Source: Lachnospiraceae bacterium
Lineage (GTDB): Bacteria; Bacillota; Clostridia; Lachnospirales; Lachnospiraceae
Direction: 5' to 3'
DNA length: 64,000 nucleotides
Assembly (NCBI GenBank): GCA_021200475.1
Contig: JAJQGP010000094.1
Location: 18,691 to 82,690, forward strand
Position 1 is the first letter of the stretch. The number at the start of each line of letters is the position of its first letter. The notes beneath the pieces are model-generated. The model saw nothing but the letters and a program-made list of their open reading frames with translations. It did no database searches and was not told where the DNA came from. Positions 29,960-38,994 of this stretch are shown here, piece after piece. The translations under genes and the position numbers were made by a program.

Positions 29960-31303
29960 ATGGCATTGAAAGGCTTGGATATTTTTAAATTATCACCGAA
30001 GAAAAACTGTAAAGAGTGCGGCAGCCCGACCTGTATGGCTTTCTCAATGAAAGTGGCACAGGGTGCGGTTTCCATTGATAAATGTCCCTATTTTTCTGAG
30101 GACGCAAAAGCTTCTCTGAATGAGGCGACTGCTCCGCCAATGAAGACCATCAAGGTCGGAACCGGTGACAATGAGTATTCTCTCGGCGGAGAGACTGTTC
30201 TGTTCCGCCATGAGAAAACTTTCGTAAGCAGAACACGTTACGCAGTCACTGTATGCAGCTGCATGGATGACGCGGCGATTGATGCGAAGCTGGCTGAAAT
30301 TCAGTCCGTAGACTATGAGCGTATCGGTGAGCGTATGTTTACAGAAATGATTTATGTAAACTATGCGGAAGCGGCTGGCAAAGACAAGTATCTGGATCTG
30401 GTTAAGAAAGCAGCGGCTGTTGACCGTGTGCTCATTCTTGGCTGTGAAGATCCGGACGTTGCGGCTGAGGCCCTTGCCCTGGTAAAGGATAAAAAGCCGG
30501 TTCTGAACGGTGCAAATGCATCCAACTATGAAGCAATGAATAAAGTCGCGACCGAAGCTGGTGTCACTCTTGGTGTTCAGGGCGCGGATATTGACGAGCT
30601 TTATGATACGCTGGCAGCTCTTGAGAAGCTTGGAAATAAGAATCTGATCTTTGACTGCGGCGTCAATTCCGTTAAAGAAGCATACAAGATTGCGGTTGAA
30701 TTCCGTAAGGCGGCAATCAAAGACAGCAACCGTACCTGCGGTTATCCGTCGATTGTGCGGCTCGATCGCTTGAGCCAGGGAGATAAGCATCTGCAGGCTG
30801 CTCTCTTATCTCTGTTCACGATGAAGTATGGTTCGATTATCGTTCTTGACCAGATGACCTATGCAGAAGCAAACCCGGTATATGGTCTCAGACAGAACCT
30901 CTTCACCGATCCGCAGAAGCCAATGAAGGTTGAGCCGGGCATCTATCCGCTTAACGGCGCAGATGAGAATTCGGTATGTCTGACTACGGTAGACTTTGCG
31001 CTGACCTACTTCCTGGTATCCGGTGAGCTGGAGCGTTCCGGCGTACCATGCAACCTCATCATCAACGATGCAGGCGGACTTTCCGTACTGACTTCCTGGG
31101 CGGCAGGAAAGTTCTCAGCGGGAACGATCGCAAAGTTCTTTGCAGAGCAGGATATTGAAGGAAAAGTGAAGTCCAGAAAGCTGGTTATTCCGGGCAAGGT
31201 TGCTGTATTAAAGGGCGAGCTTGAGGCGAAGCTTCCGGGATGGGAGATCATCATTGCTCCGAGAGAGGCTGTTCAGCTTGTGAAGTTTATGAAAGAACTG
31301 TAA
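29960..31303 (+). CDS. acsC: corrinoid iron-sulfur protein large subunit
   Basis: CKECGSPTCMAFSMKVAQGAVSIDKCPYFS 4Fe-4S motif; C-terminal cobalamin-binding region. Confidence 0.94.
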   Translation: MALKGLDIFKLSPKKNCKECGSPTCMAFSMKVAQGAVSIDKCPYFSEDAKASLNEATAPPMKTIKVGTGDNEYSLGGETVLFRHEKTFVSRTRYAVTVCSCMDDAAIDAKLAEIQSVDYERIGERMFTEMIYVNYAEAAGKDKYLDLVKKAAAVDRVLILGCEDPDVAAEALALVKDKKPVLNGANASNYEAMNKVATEAGVTLGVQGADIDELYDTLAALEKLGNKNLIFDCGVNSVKEAYKIAVEFRKAAIKDSNRTCGYPSIVRLDRLSQGDKHLQAALLSLFTMKYGSIIVLDQMTYAEANPVYGLRQNLFTDPQKPMKVEPGIYPLNGADENSVCLTTVDFALTYFLVSGELERSGVPCNLIINDAGGLSVLTSWAAGKFSAGTIAKFFAEQDIEGKVKSRKLVIPGKVAVLKGELEAKLPGWEIIIAPREAVQLVKFMKEL

Positions 31304-31348
31304 GAGTAACTGAACTGTTAACCAAAATTAAGATAAAGGAGAACCATC

Positions 31349-32134
31349 ATGGCAAAATTTGTAACGATTGGTGAGAGACTTTCCACCACTGCTCCTGCAG
31401 TCAACAAAGCGTTTACTGAGAGAGACCCGGAGCCGATTCTGAAAAGAGCAAAGCAGCAGCTCGATGCCGGCGCTGTTTATCTTGATGTAAACATCGGACC
31501 TGCTGAGGCAGATGGTGAGGATCTGATGAAATGGGCGGTACAGCTCCTTCAGAGCAACTTTGACAATGTTCCGCTGGCGCTGGATACCTCCAACAAGAAG
31601 GCAATTGAGGCAGGTATCTCTGTTTACAACCGTTCTAAGGGAAAACCGATTGTAAACTCTGCGGATGCTTCCGGAAGAATCGAAAATATCGATCTTGCAG
31701 CAGCAAACGACGCGATCGTGATTGCTCTTTGCAACGGCGAAGGCATTGCAAAAGACAATGATGAGCGTATGGGTTATTGCCAGATGCTTCTTGAGAGAGG
31801 CATGGAACTGGGTATGGAGCCGACCAATATGTGGTTTGATCCGCTCTTCCTGGTCGTAAAGGGGATGCAGGACAAGCAGATGGAGATCCTTGAGTTTATC
31901 AAGATGCTCTCTGATATGGGTCTGAATTCTACCGGTGGCCTTTCCAATAACTCTAACGGTATGCCGAAGCACATTCGTCCGATCATGGATTCCGCACTCG
32001 TAGCAATGGCTATGATGCAGGGCCTTACCTCCGCGATCGTGAACCCGAATGACCTTCGTCTGATGGAAACGATTAAATCCTGTGATGTATTTAAGAGCAA
32101 TACTCTGTATGCGGATTCCTATCTGGAGATCTGA
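31349..32134 (+). CDS. acsE: methyltetrahydrofolate:corrinoid/iron-sulfur protein methyltransferase
   Basis: GAVYLDVNIGPAEADGEDLMKW, LDTSN, NSADASG, GGLSNNSNG pterin-binding motifs. Confidence 0.94.
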   Translation: MAKFVTIGERLSTTAPAVNKAFTERDPEPILKRAKQQLDAGAVYLDVNIGPAEADGEDLMKWAVQLLQSNFDNVPLALDTSNKKAIEAGISVYNRSKGKPIVNSADASGRIENIDLAAANDAIVIALCNGEGIAKDNDERMGYCQMLLERGMELGMEPTNMWFDPLFLVVKGMQDKQMEILEFIKMLSDMGLNSTGGLSNNSNGMPKHIRPIMDSALVAMAMMQGLTSAIVNPNDLRLMETIKSCDVFKSNTLYADSYLEI

Positions 32135-32287
32135 TTCTGAACAGTCGTTTAGAACAGCATCGAAATGGGCTGCACGCACACAGCTTTCCTCCGCAAATGC
32201 AGTACAGGGATTTTGTGGTGGATAAAACACTGCAGGATCAATGCCGCCTGTCGCTGCATGCGGATGGAATCATAATGAAACGGAATC

Positions 32288-32327
32288 ATACCCAGGAAGT
32301 ATTTGTACCCCCTGGGTATATTTTTTC
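32288..32327 (+). terminator. rho-independent terminator after acsE
   Basis: ATACCCAGG...CCTGGGTAT followed by TTTTTT. Confidence 0.75.
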
Positions 32328-32339
32328 AAGGCAGTTTTT

Positions 32340-32535
32340 GTTCAGATTCAGATCAGCAAGCCGCAGACCGCCTGCTACGCAGGCTATATGCTGCTAATGC
32401 GTCGTATGTCTGTGGCTGATGGGCGTCTCCGTTCCACTTCGCTTAGCGCCCGCCCATCCCAAAATGAAAAGACAGCCTTTAGCAGATAAATCTGCACAGT
32501 CTGTCTTTTCATTTTGATGCTGCTCTGAAGTGTAA
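32340..32535. repeat. second long copy of intergenic inverted-repeat element, with enlarged internal hairpin
   Basis: AGCCGCAGACCGCCTGCTACGCAGGCTATATGCTGCTAATGCGTCGTATGTCTGTGGC... and AAATGAAAAGACAGCCTTTAGCAGATAAATCTGCACAG shared with 7796-7970. Confidence 0.75.
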
Positions 32536-32557
32536 ACACATAATGGGAGAAACGATT

Positions 32558-34489
32558 ATGTTTAAAGTGACTTTTAAGTTTGAACATGGGCAGGATGTCG
32601 AAGGCTTTGCTTTAGCGGGAGAAAGCCTTCTGGATGTGGCAAAGAAGATGAATGTTGCCATTGATGCGCCATGCAATGGAAATGCAGCTTGCGGAAAATG
32701 CAGAGTAAAATTGATCGGAGGAGAACTGGATACCAAGAAGACCATGCATATCTCCGATGAGGAATTTGCGCAGGGATGGAGGTTAGCCTGCGTGAGCAAA
32801 ATCAGTGCGGACGTAGAGGTACTTGTGCCAGACATTGCGTCAGCGTACCGCAGTCGGATGAAAGTTGCGGATCTGAGTTCGGCGGAAGAATTACAGATAT
32901 TTGAAAAGACGAAAGCGGATATTTCGAATGCCGGAATCAAATTTGAAAATGACTTTAAAGTGATAAATCTGACAATGGAGGAGCCTTCGCTGGATGATAC
33001 CATGCCAGACAATGAACGGCTGGTGTGGGCTGTTGAGACAGCCTGTGGAGTGCCGAAGGCGAAGCTTTCTTTTGCTGTATTGCAGAAGTTGGCAGAAACC
33101 CTGCGAAAATCAGCGTTTAATGTGAAGTGTATCGTAACAGATGGAGCGGAGGATGAAGTATACGTACTTGATTTGCTTCCGGAAAATGAAGACGCAAAGG
33201 TCTGTGGGATAGCCATTGATATTGGTACGACAACCGTTTCTTCAGTGCTGATCAACATGCTTTCCGGTGAAATTCTCGCAAAGGGTTCTGCCGGGAATGG
33301 TCAGATCCGCTATGGGGCGGACGTGATTAACCGTATTATCGAACAGCAGAAGGAAGGCGGGCGCAAAAAGCTTCAGAATGCGATTGTCAAAGAAACTCTG
33401 AATCCAATGATAAAAGAAATGTGCGCTTCCATTGGAATTCCGCCGCAGCAGATTTATCGTGCCTGCATCGCCGGAAATACGACCATGAATCATCTGCTCC
33501 TTGGTGTAGATGCGGATCCGGTTCGTATGGAACCGTTTATCCCAACCTTCTTTGAGACAGATTCGGTTCAGGCGTGTGATCTGGGATTGAATCTGTATCC
33601 GCATGCATCTGTTTTGATTTCCCCAAACATAGGAAGCTATGTCGGTGGGGATATCACAGCCGGTACACTTGCAAGCACGATCTGGAATAAAGAAGAAATG
33701 TCCCTGTTTATTGACCTTGGTACGAATGGCGAGCTTGTCTTTGGGAATTCGGACTTCATGATGAGCTGCGCCTGCTCTGCAGGCCCCGCGTTTGAGGGCG
33801 GCGATATCAGCTGCGGAATGCGAGCGACTGACGGTGCAATCGAGGCCTGTGTGATAGATAAGGATACCATGGAACCCACGTTTACGATTGTCGGAGATGA
33901 GGGACAAAAGCCGGTGGGACTTTGCGGCTCCGGCATCATTGATGTCATCAGTGAGCTGTACCGCTGCGGGATCATCAGTCCGAAAGGGAAATTCATCCGC
34001 GAAGGCGACCGCGTTCGTCATGATCAGTATGGGATGGGCAGCTTTGTGCTGGCCTATAAAGAGGACGCTGCATCTGTGAAAGATATTGAGATCACAGAAG
34101 TCGATATCGACAGTTTTATCCGTGCAAAAGGCGCGATTTTTTCCGCTATTCGCGTGATGCTGCAGTCACTGGACTTTGATGTGTCCATGATTGACCATGT
34201 TTATGTGGCCGGAGGCATCGGCAGCGGCATTAATATGCGCAACGCTGTGTCCATTGGTATGTTTCCGGATATTGAGATGGACAAATTTACCTATATTGGC
34301 AACTCCTCTCTTTCCGGAGCGTATGCGATCCTGCTTTCAAAAGAAGCTGAAGCAAAGGTATCAGAGGTAGCTCATAACATGACTTATCTGGAACTCAGCA
34401 ACGAACCAACCTACATGGATGAGTTTGTGGCAAGCTGCTTCCTTCCGCATACAGACGCAGGATTGTTTCCGTCTGTGATATTAAAATAA
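32558..34489 (+). CDS. acsV: RACo-type ATP-dependent corrinoid protein reductive activator (AcsV-like, 2Fe-2S + DUF4445)
   Basis: CNGNAACGKCRVKL ferredoxin motif; IAIDIGTTTVSSVL, DLGTNGELVFGN, CSAGPAFEGGDISCGMRA. Confidence 0.9.
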   Translation: MFKVTFKFEHGQDVEGFALAGESLLDVAKKMNVAIDAPCNGNAACGKCRVKLIGGELDTKKTMHISDEEFAQGWRLACVSKISADVEVLVPDIASAYRSRMKVADLSSAEELQIFEKTKADISNAGIKFENDFKVINLTMEEPSLDDTMPDNERLVWAVETACGVPKAKLSFAVLQKLAETLRKSAFNVKCIVTDGAEDEVYVLDLLPENEDAKVCGIAIDIGTTTVSSVLINMLSGEILAKGSAGNGQIRYGADVINRIIEQQKEGGRKKLQNAIVKETLNPMIKEMCASIGIPPQQIYRACIAGNTTMNHLLLGVDADPVRMEPFIPTFFETDSVQACDLGLNLYPHASVLISPNIGSYVGGDITAGTLASTIWNKEEMSLFIDLGTNGELVFGNSDFMMSCACSAGPAFEGGDISCGMRATDGAIEACVIDKDTMEPTFTIVGDEGQKPVGLCGSGIIDVISELYRCGIISPKGKFIREGDRVRHDQYGMGSFVLAYKEDAASVKDIEITEVDIDSFIRAKGAIFSAIRVMLQSLDFDVSMIDHVYVAGGIGSGINMRNAVSIGMFPDIEMDKFTYIGNSSLSGAYAILLSKEAEAKVSEVAHNMTYLELSNEPTYMDEFVASCFLPHTDAGLFPSVILK

Positions 34490-34647
34490 CCTGAAACATG
34501 GGCAATGGGCAGAAGAAACACCATACCTCTTCTGCCCATTTTTGCCTACTCTTCCTCTTTATCCGCTGCTCCCTGTCTGATCATTCGAACCATTTCCATA
34601 ATCGTTTTAAACTCGTCTCTTGTCATACAAAAATTTTTTGAACAGAA

Positions 34648-35469
34648 TCACAATCCTCTGCTTTTCAGAACCCGATGCTCTAGTACAGAGAATACGCATC
34701 GATCAATGAGAATTCCAATTACGATAATGACCAGCATCACGGCAGTTACCTGGTTGATATCCGCCATATCGCGTCCGGTCATCAGGGAATAGCCCAGGCC
34801 GACGTAAGAGGACATCACCTCACCGGACATCAGTGCTCTCCATGCAAAGGACCAGGATTGGCGCAATCCCGCCAGAAAGCCGGGCAGAGCTGCCGGGAAA
34901 ATGACATCCTTATACATCTGGAGCGGACTCGCGCCCATGGTTGCCGCCGCCCGCTTGTAGATGGGAGGAATGGAGGCAATCGCGTTTTCGATTGCCAGCG
35001 CCACACTGAAGGTAGAACCGATCACAACTACAAAGAGAACAGCGGATTCCTTCAGGCCGAACCACAGAATTGCAAACGGCACCCAGCAGACGCTTGGCAG
35101 CGACTGAAATCCATTCAGCAAAGGCTTCATACAGCGGTTTAAAAATGCTGACGCAGAGATCAGCAATCCAAGCACGGTACCGATCAGGAGAGAAATCAAA
35201 AAACCGATCAGGACTCTCCTCAGGCTATAGATCACGGCCTGAGAGAGCGTCCCTTTCGCAATCAGTTTTTCAAGGCTCTGAAGGACTCCAAGAGGGGAGG
35301 GCATCGCGTAGGATTTCCACCACCCAAGCGTACCCGTGCCAACAAAATAGATTACCTGCCACAGGAGGATGAGCAGAAGATAAAAGCAAAGGCAGGAAAG
35401 AATTTTTCCCGGCTTATTCTTACTGGTCATATTCTTCTTTTGCAAGCTTTTCCACCTCCTTCTCAACAC
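34648..35469 (-). CDS. ABC transporter permease, NitT/TauT/SsuC type
   Basis: Membrane protein; MGASPLQMYKDVIFPAALPGFLAGLRQSWSFAWRALMSGE EAA-loop. Confidence 0.9.
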   Translation of the reverse strand: MLRRRWKSLQKKNMTSKNKPGKILSCLCFYLLLILLWQVIYFVGTGTLGWWKSYAMPSPLGVLQSLEKLIAKGTLSQAVIYSLRRVLIGFLISLLIGTVLGLLISASAFLNRCMKPLLNGFQSLPSVCWVPFAILWFGLKESAVLFVVVIGSTFSVALAIENAIASIPPIYKRAAATMGASPLQMYKDVIFPAALPGFLAGLRQSWSFAWRALMSGEVMSSYVGLGYSLMTGRDMADINQVTAVMLVIIVIGILIDRCVFSVLEHRVLKSRGL

Positions 35470-36190
35470 TGCTTAAAATCTTATGGCGGGCATTTAAAAA
35501 TTCCTGGGAGTCGATCTGGCGCGGACGCGGAAGGTCGACGGTATAGATATCCTTGATGCATCCCGGATTATCCGAAAGAATGACAATTCGATCCGCGAGA
35601 AACACTGCTTCCTCCACACTGTGCGTGACAAAAAGAATCGTTTTTTTTGTCTCCTCCCAGATCTGTTCCAGATCCGCACGCAGTTTATTTGTCGTCTGCT
35701 TGTCCAGTGCGGAAAAAGGCTCGTCCATTAAAAGAATCGGACTGTTCAGGCACAGAGCCCTGGCCAGTGCGGTCCTCTGTTTCATTCCACCGGAAATCTC
35801 ATGAATCCGATAATTGCGAAATTCCCAGAGACGCACCATTTTCAGATAATGCTCTGCGCGGCGGTTCTGTTCCTCCTTTGCCACGCCGGCGAGCTTCATC
35901 CCGAATTTTACATTATCCATCACATTCAGCCATGGATAGAGCGCGTGTTCCTGAAACATCATAACCCGGTCTGCGCCAGCTCCGGTAATTGCTTTTCCAT
36001 TGATAAACAGATCACCGGAAGAGGGCGTATCAAGTCCGGCGACAATATTCAGCAGGGTCGACTTTCCGCAGCCGGACGGCCCCACAATACATACAAATTC
36101 CCCGTCTTCGACCGTCAGAGAGATATCCTTCAGTGTTTCCCTTACGGAATTATCAAAAGAGCGGGAGATATGTTTTAATTCTAATGACAT
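35420..36190 (-). CDS. ABC transporter ATP-binding protein, NitT/TauT/SsuB type
   Basis: GPSGCGKSTLLNIVAGLD, ISGGMKQRTALARAL, LLMDEPFSALD. Confidence 0.93.
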   Translation of the reverse strand: MSLELKHISRSFDNSVRETLKDISLTVEDGEFVCIVGPSGCGKSTLLNIVAGLDTPSSGDLFINGKAITGAGADRVMMFQEHALYPWLNVMDNVKFGMKLAGVAKEEQNRRAEHYLKMVRLWEFRNYRIHEISGGMKQRTALARALCLNSPILLMDEPFSALDKQTTNKLRADLEQIWEETKKTILFVTHSVEEAVFLADRIVILSDNPGCIKDIYTVDLPRPRQIDSQEFLNARHKILSSVEKEVEKLAKEEYDQ

Positions 36191-36236
36191 TTTGGGTTCC
36201 TCTTCTTCCTGTTTTCTGTGTACAGCCAATCATGGA

Positions 36237-37331
36237 CTATTCTTCACTCAGTAGGCTCTCCAGTATGGACAGATCGACGAGCGAATCGCCTGGCATTTCG
36301 TCGATGAATTCCTGCTCAAGAGAAATTGCCGCAAAATCCATGAGCGCATCTTCATTTAATTCTACCGTGAGCGTCGTGCGGGAGAATGCGCCCAGAATCA
36401 CGTCCTTTTCATAGGAAGTTCCGGTGACCTCGTTAATTTCCTCAATCATTGCGTCAACGGAACTGTTCAGGTCTGCATTGATCGCCTCTGTCGTATCGAT
36501 ATGTACCTGTAAAAAGGTTTCCACTACTTCCGGATATTCCTCCAGAAAATCCTTTCGCACAACAATGACAGCCACCGGATAATTACCGGAATAATAAATC
36601 TCCTCGTAGTCCAGCAAGAGATCGATATTATCCGATGAGGTCAGGATCGTTCCCCACGGCTCCGGTACAAGAGCGGCATCAATACTTCCCTGATCAAACA
36701 TATTCTGCAGGTTTGAATTATCTACGGCTACCACTTCCACTGTACCGCCATCGGAAACAGGGGAGAGATCATTCTGGGAAAGCAGATTCAGAAGGCACAG
36801 ATGCTGCGTATTCCCTGTCTGAGGAATGGCGACCGTCTTTCCATCCAGGTCTGCCACAGAGCTGATTCCGGAATCTGCACTCACCACAAGCACTGCGCCC
36901 GCGTCTGCTGCGTTTGCAATCACAACGACATCCCCATCTGACTTGACATTGCCATTGATCGCCGGCACCGGTCCGATATAGCCAATATCAATTTCCTGCG
37001 CAAACAGTGCTTCTACTTCAGAGGAACCGGCTGTAAAAGACGTCCATGATACGTCATATCCATCTCCGAGCGCTTCTTCCAGCGTTCCTTCATTTTTCAT
37101 CACAAGCGCCTGCGCGTGGGTAATATTGGGAAAATACGCCATCCGTACCTCGACTGCTTTGGAATTTGCGCCTGAAGTATCAGAAGAAGAATCAGAACTA
37201 TGAGACGAGCAGCCAGTGAGGCCAAGAAGCATCAGCATAAGGAACGCAATCCACCAAATTCGAAGTGTTTTTCGAGTTGGCGGCTGCTCTGCCCCAGTCT
37301 TATTGCAAACGTTTGCAGCAAAATTTTTCAT
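36237..37331 (-). CDS. ABC transporter substrate-binding lipoprotein, SsuA/TauA-like
   Basis: Lipobox LGLTGCSS; VRMAYFPNITHAQALV...IGYIGPVPAING. Confidence 0.88.
   Translation of the reverse strand: MKNFAANVCNKTGAEQPPTRKTLRIWWIAFLMLMLLGLTGCSSHSSDSSSDTSGANSKAVEVRMAYFPNITHAQALVMKNEGTLEEALGDGYDVSWTSFTAGSSEVEALFAQEIDIGYIGPVPAINGNVKSDGDVVVIANAADAGAVLVVSADSGISSVADLDGKTVAIPQTGNTQHLCLLNLLSQNDLSPVSDGGTVEVVAVDNSNLQNMFDQGSIDAALVPEPWGTILTSSDNIDLLLDYEEIYYSGNYPVAVIVVRKDFLEEYPEVVETFLQVHIDTTEAINADLNSSVDAMIEEINEVTGTSYEKDVILGAFSRTTLTVELNEDALMDFAAISLEQEFIDEMPGDSLVDLSILESLLSEE
37304..37317. promoter_or_regulatory. perfect 14-bp palindrome TGCAAACGTTTGCA, LacI-family operator-like
   Basis: Perfect palindrome with AACGTT core; second AAACGTTT site at 37428-37435. 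Confidence 0.6.
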
Positions 37332-37457
37332 GCGAATATCACCTTTCTGCTTGTTATTTTTGGGTTTGTTTTTTATAATAGCTGTATCATACACGGTTTG
37401 TCCGGATTTTTAAAGCTATAATTACACAAACGTTTTCACACAGCGGGAGGGGACAGA

Positions 37458-38477
37458 ATGTCATTAAAAAAAATCTCTGAAATGACCGGGGTGTCAATTT
37501 CTACCGTATCAAGAGTGTTAAATAATCGGGATTATAACTGTGCCTCAGAAGAAATTAAGAATAAGATCTGGGCAGCGGCCGAAGAAATCAGCTATGTGCC
37601 AAACGAAAGTGCGCGTAATCTGAAGCTCGGCCAGACAAGGCAGACTTCGACTCCGGCCAGAAAACTGGCAGTTATTCTGGAGCGCTTTCATTCACTGGAT
37701 GACGATCCTTTTTTTCGCGAATTATTTCGCAGTGTAGAACAGGAAGCATTTGCCAACGGCTGTACGATCCGTGCAGCCTGCTTTTCTGAAGCAAATAAGG
37801 AGGCGCTTTTTAAGGAAAAAGCAGACGGCTACATTATCCTGGGACGCGCTTCCTCACAAACGCTCGCTCTTATGAAAAAACACAGTAAAAATCTTGTCTC
37901 TGTCAGCCGGAATCCGACGAACTTTGAACTGGACGAGATCATCTGTGACGGACGCTCTGCCGCGGTGTGCGCAATGGAGCATCTGATCAGCAAAGGATAT
38001 TGGCGTATCGCCTACATCGGCGACTGCTCTTATGAAGATCGCTATGTGGGGTATTGCGATACGATGATCCGGCATGGTCTTCCAATGGACTATTCCCGTA
38101 TTATTCCGACGGATCAGACTGCAAAAAGCGGATGCGCTGCAATGAAAAAGCTGTTAGAGAACAATCGGGAACTACATGCTGTGGATGCTGTTTTCTGCGC
38201 CAACGATGCAACCGCCATTGGCGCACTTAAGGGGTGGAACGAATGGCAGGTTTCTGATCCGTCACAGAATAAAGCTGCAAAAATGCCGGCGATTATTTCC
38301 ATTGATGATATCAAAGCCGCTTCCGAAGTCACTCCCTCTCTGACAACGGTCCACATTCCTCATGAGGATATGGGAAAAACGGCTGTGAAAGTGCTGCTTG
38401 ACCGAATAAAAAAGGGGCACGCAGAAAAAGTGCGTGTGGAATTCTCAAGCCGTCTGGTCATACGTGAGAGCTGCTGA
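37458..38477 (+). CDS. LacI-family transcriptional regulator
   Basis: SLKKISEMTGVSISTVSRVLNNRDYNCASEEIKNKIWAAAEEISYVPNESARNLK HTH and periplasmic-binding-like domain. Confidence 0.95.
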   Translation: MSLKKISEMTGVSISTVSRVLNNRDYNCASEEIKNKIWAAAEEISYVPNESARNLKLGQTRQTSTPARKLAVILERFHSLDDDPFFRELFRSVEQEAFANGCTIRAACFSEANKEALFKEKADGYIILGRASSQTLALMKKHSKNLVSVSRNPTNFELDEIICDGRSAAVCAMEHLISKGYWRIAYIGDCSYEDRYVGYCDTMIRHGLPMDYSRIIPTDQTAKSGCAAMKKLLENNRELHAVDAVFCANDATAIGALKGWNEWQVSDPSQNKAAKMPAIISIDDIKAASEVTPSLTTVHIPHEDMGKTAVKVLLDRIKKGHAEKVRVEFSSRLVIRESC

Positions 38478-38584
38478 GAAAAAGAATCTCTTGATACAGA
38501 CTTGAAATTGTGATATCTTTCTGTCAGATTCATTCTCCACAGCTGTCCCGTATGCTCACAGCTCCGGGAATAAGCTCATTTAAA

Positions 38585-38848
38585 TCGCAGAACAGGAAGT
38601 CTGCGAAAGGAGATAAGGAGTATGAAGGCTTGGTCAGTATTCCGGAGTGGCGTGCTCTCGCTCTGAAACATTATTTTACAAAGAAAACCATCCGCATCGG
38701 GGAAGGGAAACTGATCGCCGCGCAGCAGAACCCGGAGGAGTACAAAGGCCCGATTGTGCGTGTGGCCGGATACAGCGATCATTTCCGCAATTTCAGCAAG
38801 GCGCTGCAGGACGAGATCATCGAGCGTACGGAGCAGAGCTTTGCGTAG
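38585..38848 (+). pseudogene. glycyl radical enzyme remnant: N-terminal segment fused to C-terminal glycyl radical domain
   Basis: IPEWRALALKHYFTKKTIRIGEGKLI resembles a GRE N-terminal region, followed directly by AAQQNPEEYKGPIVRVAGYSDHFRNFSKALQDEIIERTEQSF (RVAGYS radical loop). Confidence 0.75.
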
Positions 38849-38994
38849 TAAGCTTGTCGATGTGGAAAGAGTATGCTATAATTTCAGACGGTTCACAGGG
38901 AAAGAAATTCAGGAAACCTTCAGCAGAAGCGAAGCATAGATTTGCGGATTCTGTTCGAAATAGTGAAATCTAAAAAAATACTCGGAGCGTAACG

